Positions 5,659 to 6,473 of a stretch of DNA of 6,473 nt are shown piece by piece. Made by a program: the position numbers and the translations under genes. The notes under the pieces are model-generated. The model ran no database searches. It was not told the origin of the DNA and worked only from the letters and a program-made list of their open reading frames with translations. Position 1 is the stretch's first letter. Every line of letters starts with the position of its first letter. This DNA comes from an uncultured Kroppenstedtia sp. Lineage in GTDB: Bacteria; Bacillota; Bacilli; Thermoactinomycetales; DSM-45169. The DNA lies in NCBI GenBank assembly GCA_959600065.1, contig CAUGKZ010000101.1:1-6473 (forward strand), read 5' to 3'.

Positions 5659-6354
5659 GTGCCCGTCAACTTCTATCGGACCCGTAAATTTCGTAAAGTA
5701 GCTTTATTCAGCTTTGTTGGAACCTTGATGATTTCCGGATATGTGCCGGTAGCGCAGGCACCTCAGGGACATCCTTGGAGCCTCTGGGGAAAAAAAGCTG
5801 TCGGATCAACGGTGTCTGATGATCAGACCACTAAGAAACGGATCCGGCTCTCCCAAGTGGAAGACTCCGATCGTAACAAGGAGGAAACCCAGGAAAACGA
5901 CAACCAGTCCAAACTGGATTCGTTGGAAAGAAGCCATTCTGAGACCGTCCGAACTCACACGACAACTCAACAGCAAATGAGCCGTTCGGCAAAACAGGAA
6001 AACTCAGGGAAATCCGGGACGACTCCGGTCACCCACCCTGGAAAGGAAAAGCCTGTTCCGGACGATTCAAAGCCCAGTGACGGAGACAAACCAAAGGACC
6101 CGACCGATAACAAGCCCCAACCCAATCCCCCCGAGGAGGGAAACCCTCCTGACAATGAAAAGCCGGATCCAGAATCCCCCGGTGAAGATCCAGAACAACC
6201 CGGTGAAAATCCAGAACAACCTGGTGAAAATCCGGACCAACCCGGTGAGGATCCGGAAGAGCCCGATGAAGATCCAGAACAGGGAGACGGGGATCATTCC
6301 AAGCCTGAATGTCCTCTCAAACCGATCCTAGATGATTGGGAAAAGGTGGAATAA
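5659..6354 (+). CDS. Exported acidic proline-rich repeat protein, function unknown
   Basis: I do not recognise a family. The best start is GTG at 5659, with GGAGGGAGGGG (5640-5650) eight bases upstream; the in-frame TTG at 5635 precedes that site. The product is 231 residues. Residues 1-34 form a signal peptide: a basic stretch (YRTRKFRK), a hydrophobic core (VALFSFVGTLMISGYV) and a VAQA cleavage-like end. Residues 35-125 are polar and rich in Gln, Ser, Thr, Lys and Glu. Residues 125-173 are Pro/Lys/Asp-rich, and 174-208 hold five seven-residue repeats of the type PGE(D/N)PEQ. The C-terminus (KPECPLKPILDDWEKVE) has a lone Cys. No LPXTG sorting signal or C-terminal membrane segment is visible, so it is probably secreted or wall-associated. 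Most of it is likely disordered. It lies 137 bases after nifS in the same direction and ends at a strong terminator. A weak promoter (AAGACA-N17-TACACT, 5576-5604) may drive it. Confidence 0.75.
   Translation: MPVNFYRTRKFRKVALFSFVGTLMISGYVPVAQAPQGHPWSLWGKKAVGSTVSDDQTTKKRIRLSQVEDSDRNKEETQENDNQSKLDSLERSHSETVRTHTTTQQQMSRSAKQENSGKSGTTPVTHPGKEKPVPDDSKPSDGDKPKDPTDNKPQPNPPEEGNPPDNEKPDPESPGEDPEQPGENPEQPGENPDQPGEDPEEPDEDPEQGDGDHSKPECPLKPILDDWEKVE
6178..6282 (+). repeat. Five in-frame 21-bp tandem repeats encoding PGE(D/N)PEQ
   Basis: Units start at 6178, 6199, 6220, 6241 and 6262. They encode PGEDPEQ, PGENPEQ, PGENPDQ, PGEDPEE and PDEDPEQ. Units are nearly identical at DNA level, with several synonymous changes, and a 21-bp period keeps the frame when copies are gained or lost. 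The flanking residues (KPDPES, GDGDHS) continue the same acidic/proline bias. Confidence 0.95.
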
Positions 6355-6364
6355 CTCACTCCGT

Positions 6365-6414
6365 CGTACAAAAAAGCCTCGTAAGCCCGCCTGGTTTACG
6401 GGTTTTTTTGTACG
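6365..6414. terminator. Long bidirectional hairpin terminator
   Basis: The stem starts with CGTACAAAAAA (6365-6375) pairing TTTTTTGTACG (6404-6414). It continues through a G·T wobble, one bulged C and C-G/T·G pairs to CGTAA/TTACG and CC/GG around a CGCCT loop. The A-run and T-run lie within the outer stem, so each strand ends its GC-rich core with a T-run. The hairpin begins 10 bases after the stop of the proline-rich protein gene. It would also serve a convergent gene beyond the right edge, if one exists. Confidence 0.9.
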
Positions 6415-6473
6415 GTCTATCCTGTAATTTGGATAAGATGGATATATAGATTTTTTCAGACGTGTTGATTAGC

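Overview
The window looks like chromosomal DNA of a Gram-positive, low-to-mid GC Firmicute. The reasons are strong purine-rich Shine-Dalgarno sites, TTG and GTG starts, an SH3-tailed L,D-transpeptidase, a lipobox lipoprotein, and a NAD-synthesis locus whose NadA matches my memory of Bacillus subtilis NadA closely. The roughly even base composition and the style of the exported proteins would fit a Thermoactinomycetaceae-type bacillus, but that placement is inference.

Layout. Bases 1-549 (+) hold the 3' part of an L,D-transpeptidase gene, closed by a strong hairpin terminator. The convergent gene at 610-1500 (-) encodes a lipoprotein with a LolA/LppX-like, DUF6612-type body. A 508-base gap follows (1501-2008); its main content is four tandem copies of a 34-bp unit. 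Next come nadA (2009-3118, -) and nadC (3115-3957, -), which share an ATGA stop/start overlap. A 415-base divergent intergenic region (3958-4372) is rich in palindromes. Then come a NifS-type cysteine desulfurase (4373-5521, +) and an exported, acidic, proline-rich protein of unknown function (5659-6354, +) with five seven-residue repeats. A long hairpin terminator (6365-6414) follows.

How the genes fit together. NadA makes quinolinate and needs a 4Fe-4S cluster. NadC turns quinolinate into nicotinate mononucleotide. The divergent cysteine desulfurase is the expected sulfur donor for the NadA cluster, as for nifS beside the nad genes in B. subtilis. Two usual partners are not here: nadB (L-aspartate oxidase), which in B. 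subtilis lies in the nad operon, and the nicotinate-responsive repressor gene niaR/yrxA, which there follows nifS.

The most interesting signal is in the divergent control region. An 18-bp palindrome, TTGTGATTATATTCACAA (4179-4196), matches the consensus for Rex, the NADH/NAD+-sensing repressor, at 13 of 14 half-site positions as I remember it. It covers a perfect TATAAT on the nadCA strand. It is flanked by an 18-bp perfect inverted repeat (4071-4088 and 4256-4273), each arm of which contains an intact TTGTGAA half-site. This suggests redox (NAD pool) control of NAD synthesis instead of, or beside, NiaR control. I see no mobile element, tRNA, rRNA or CRISPR array.
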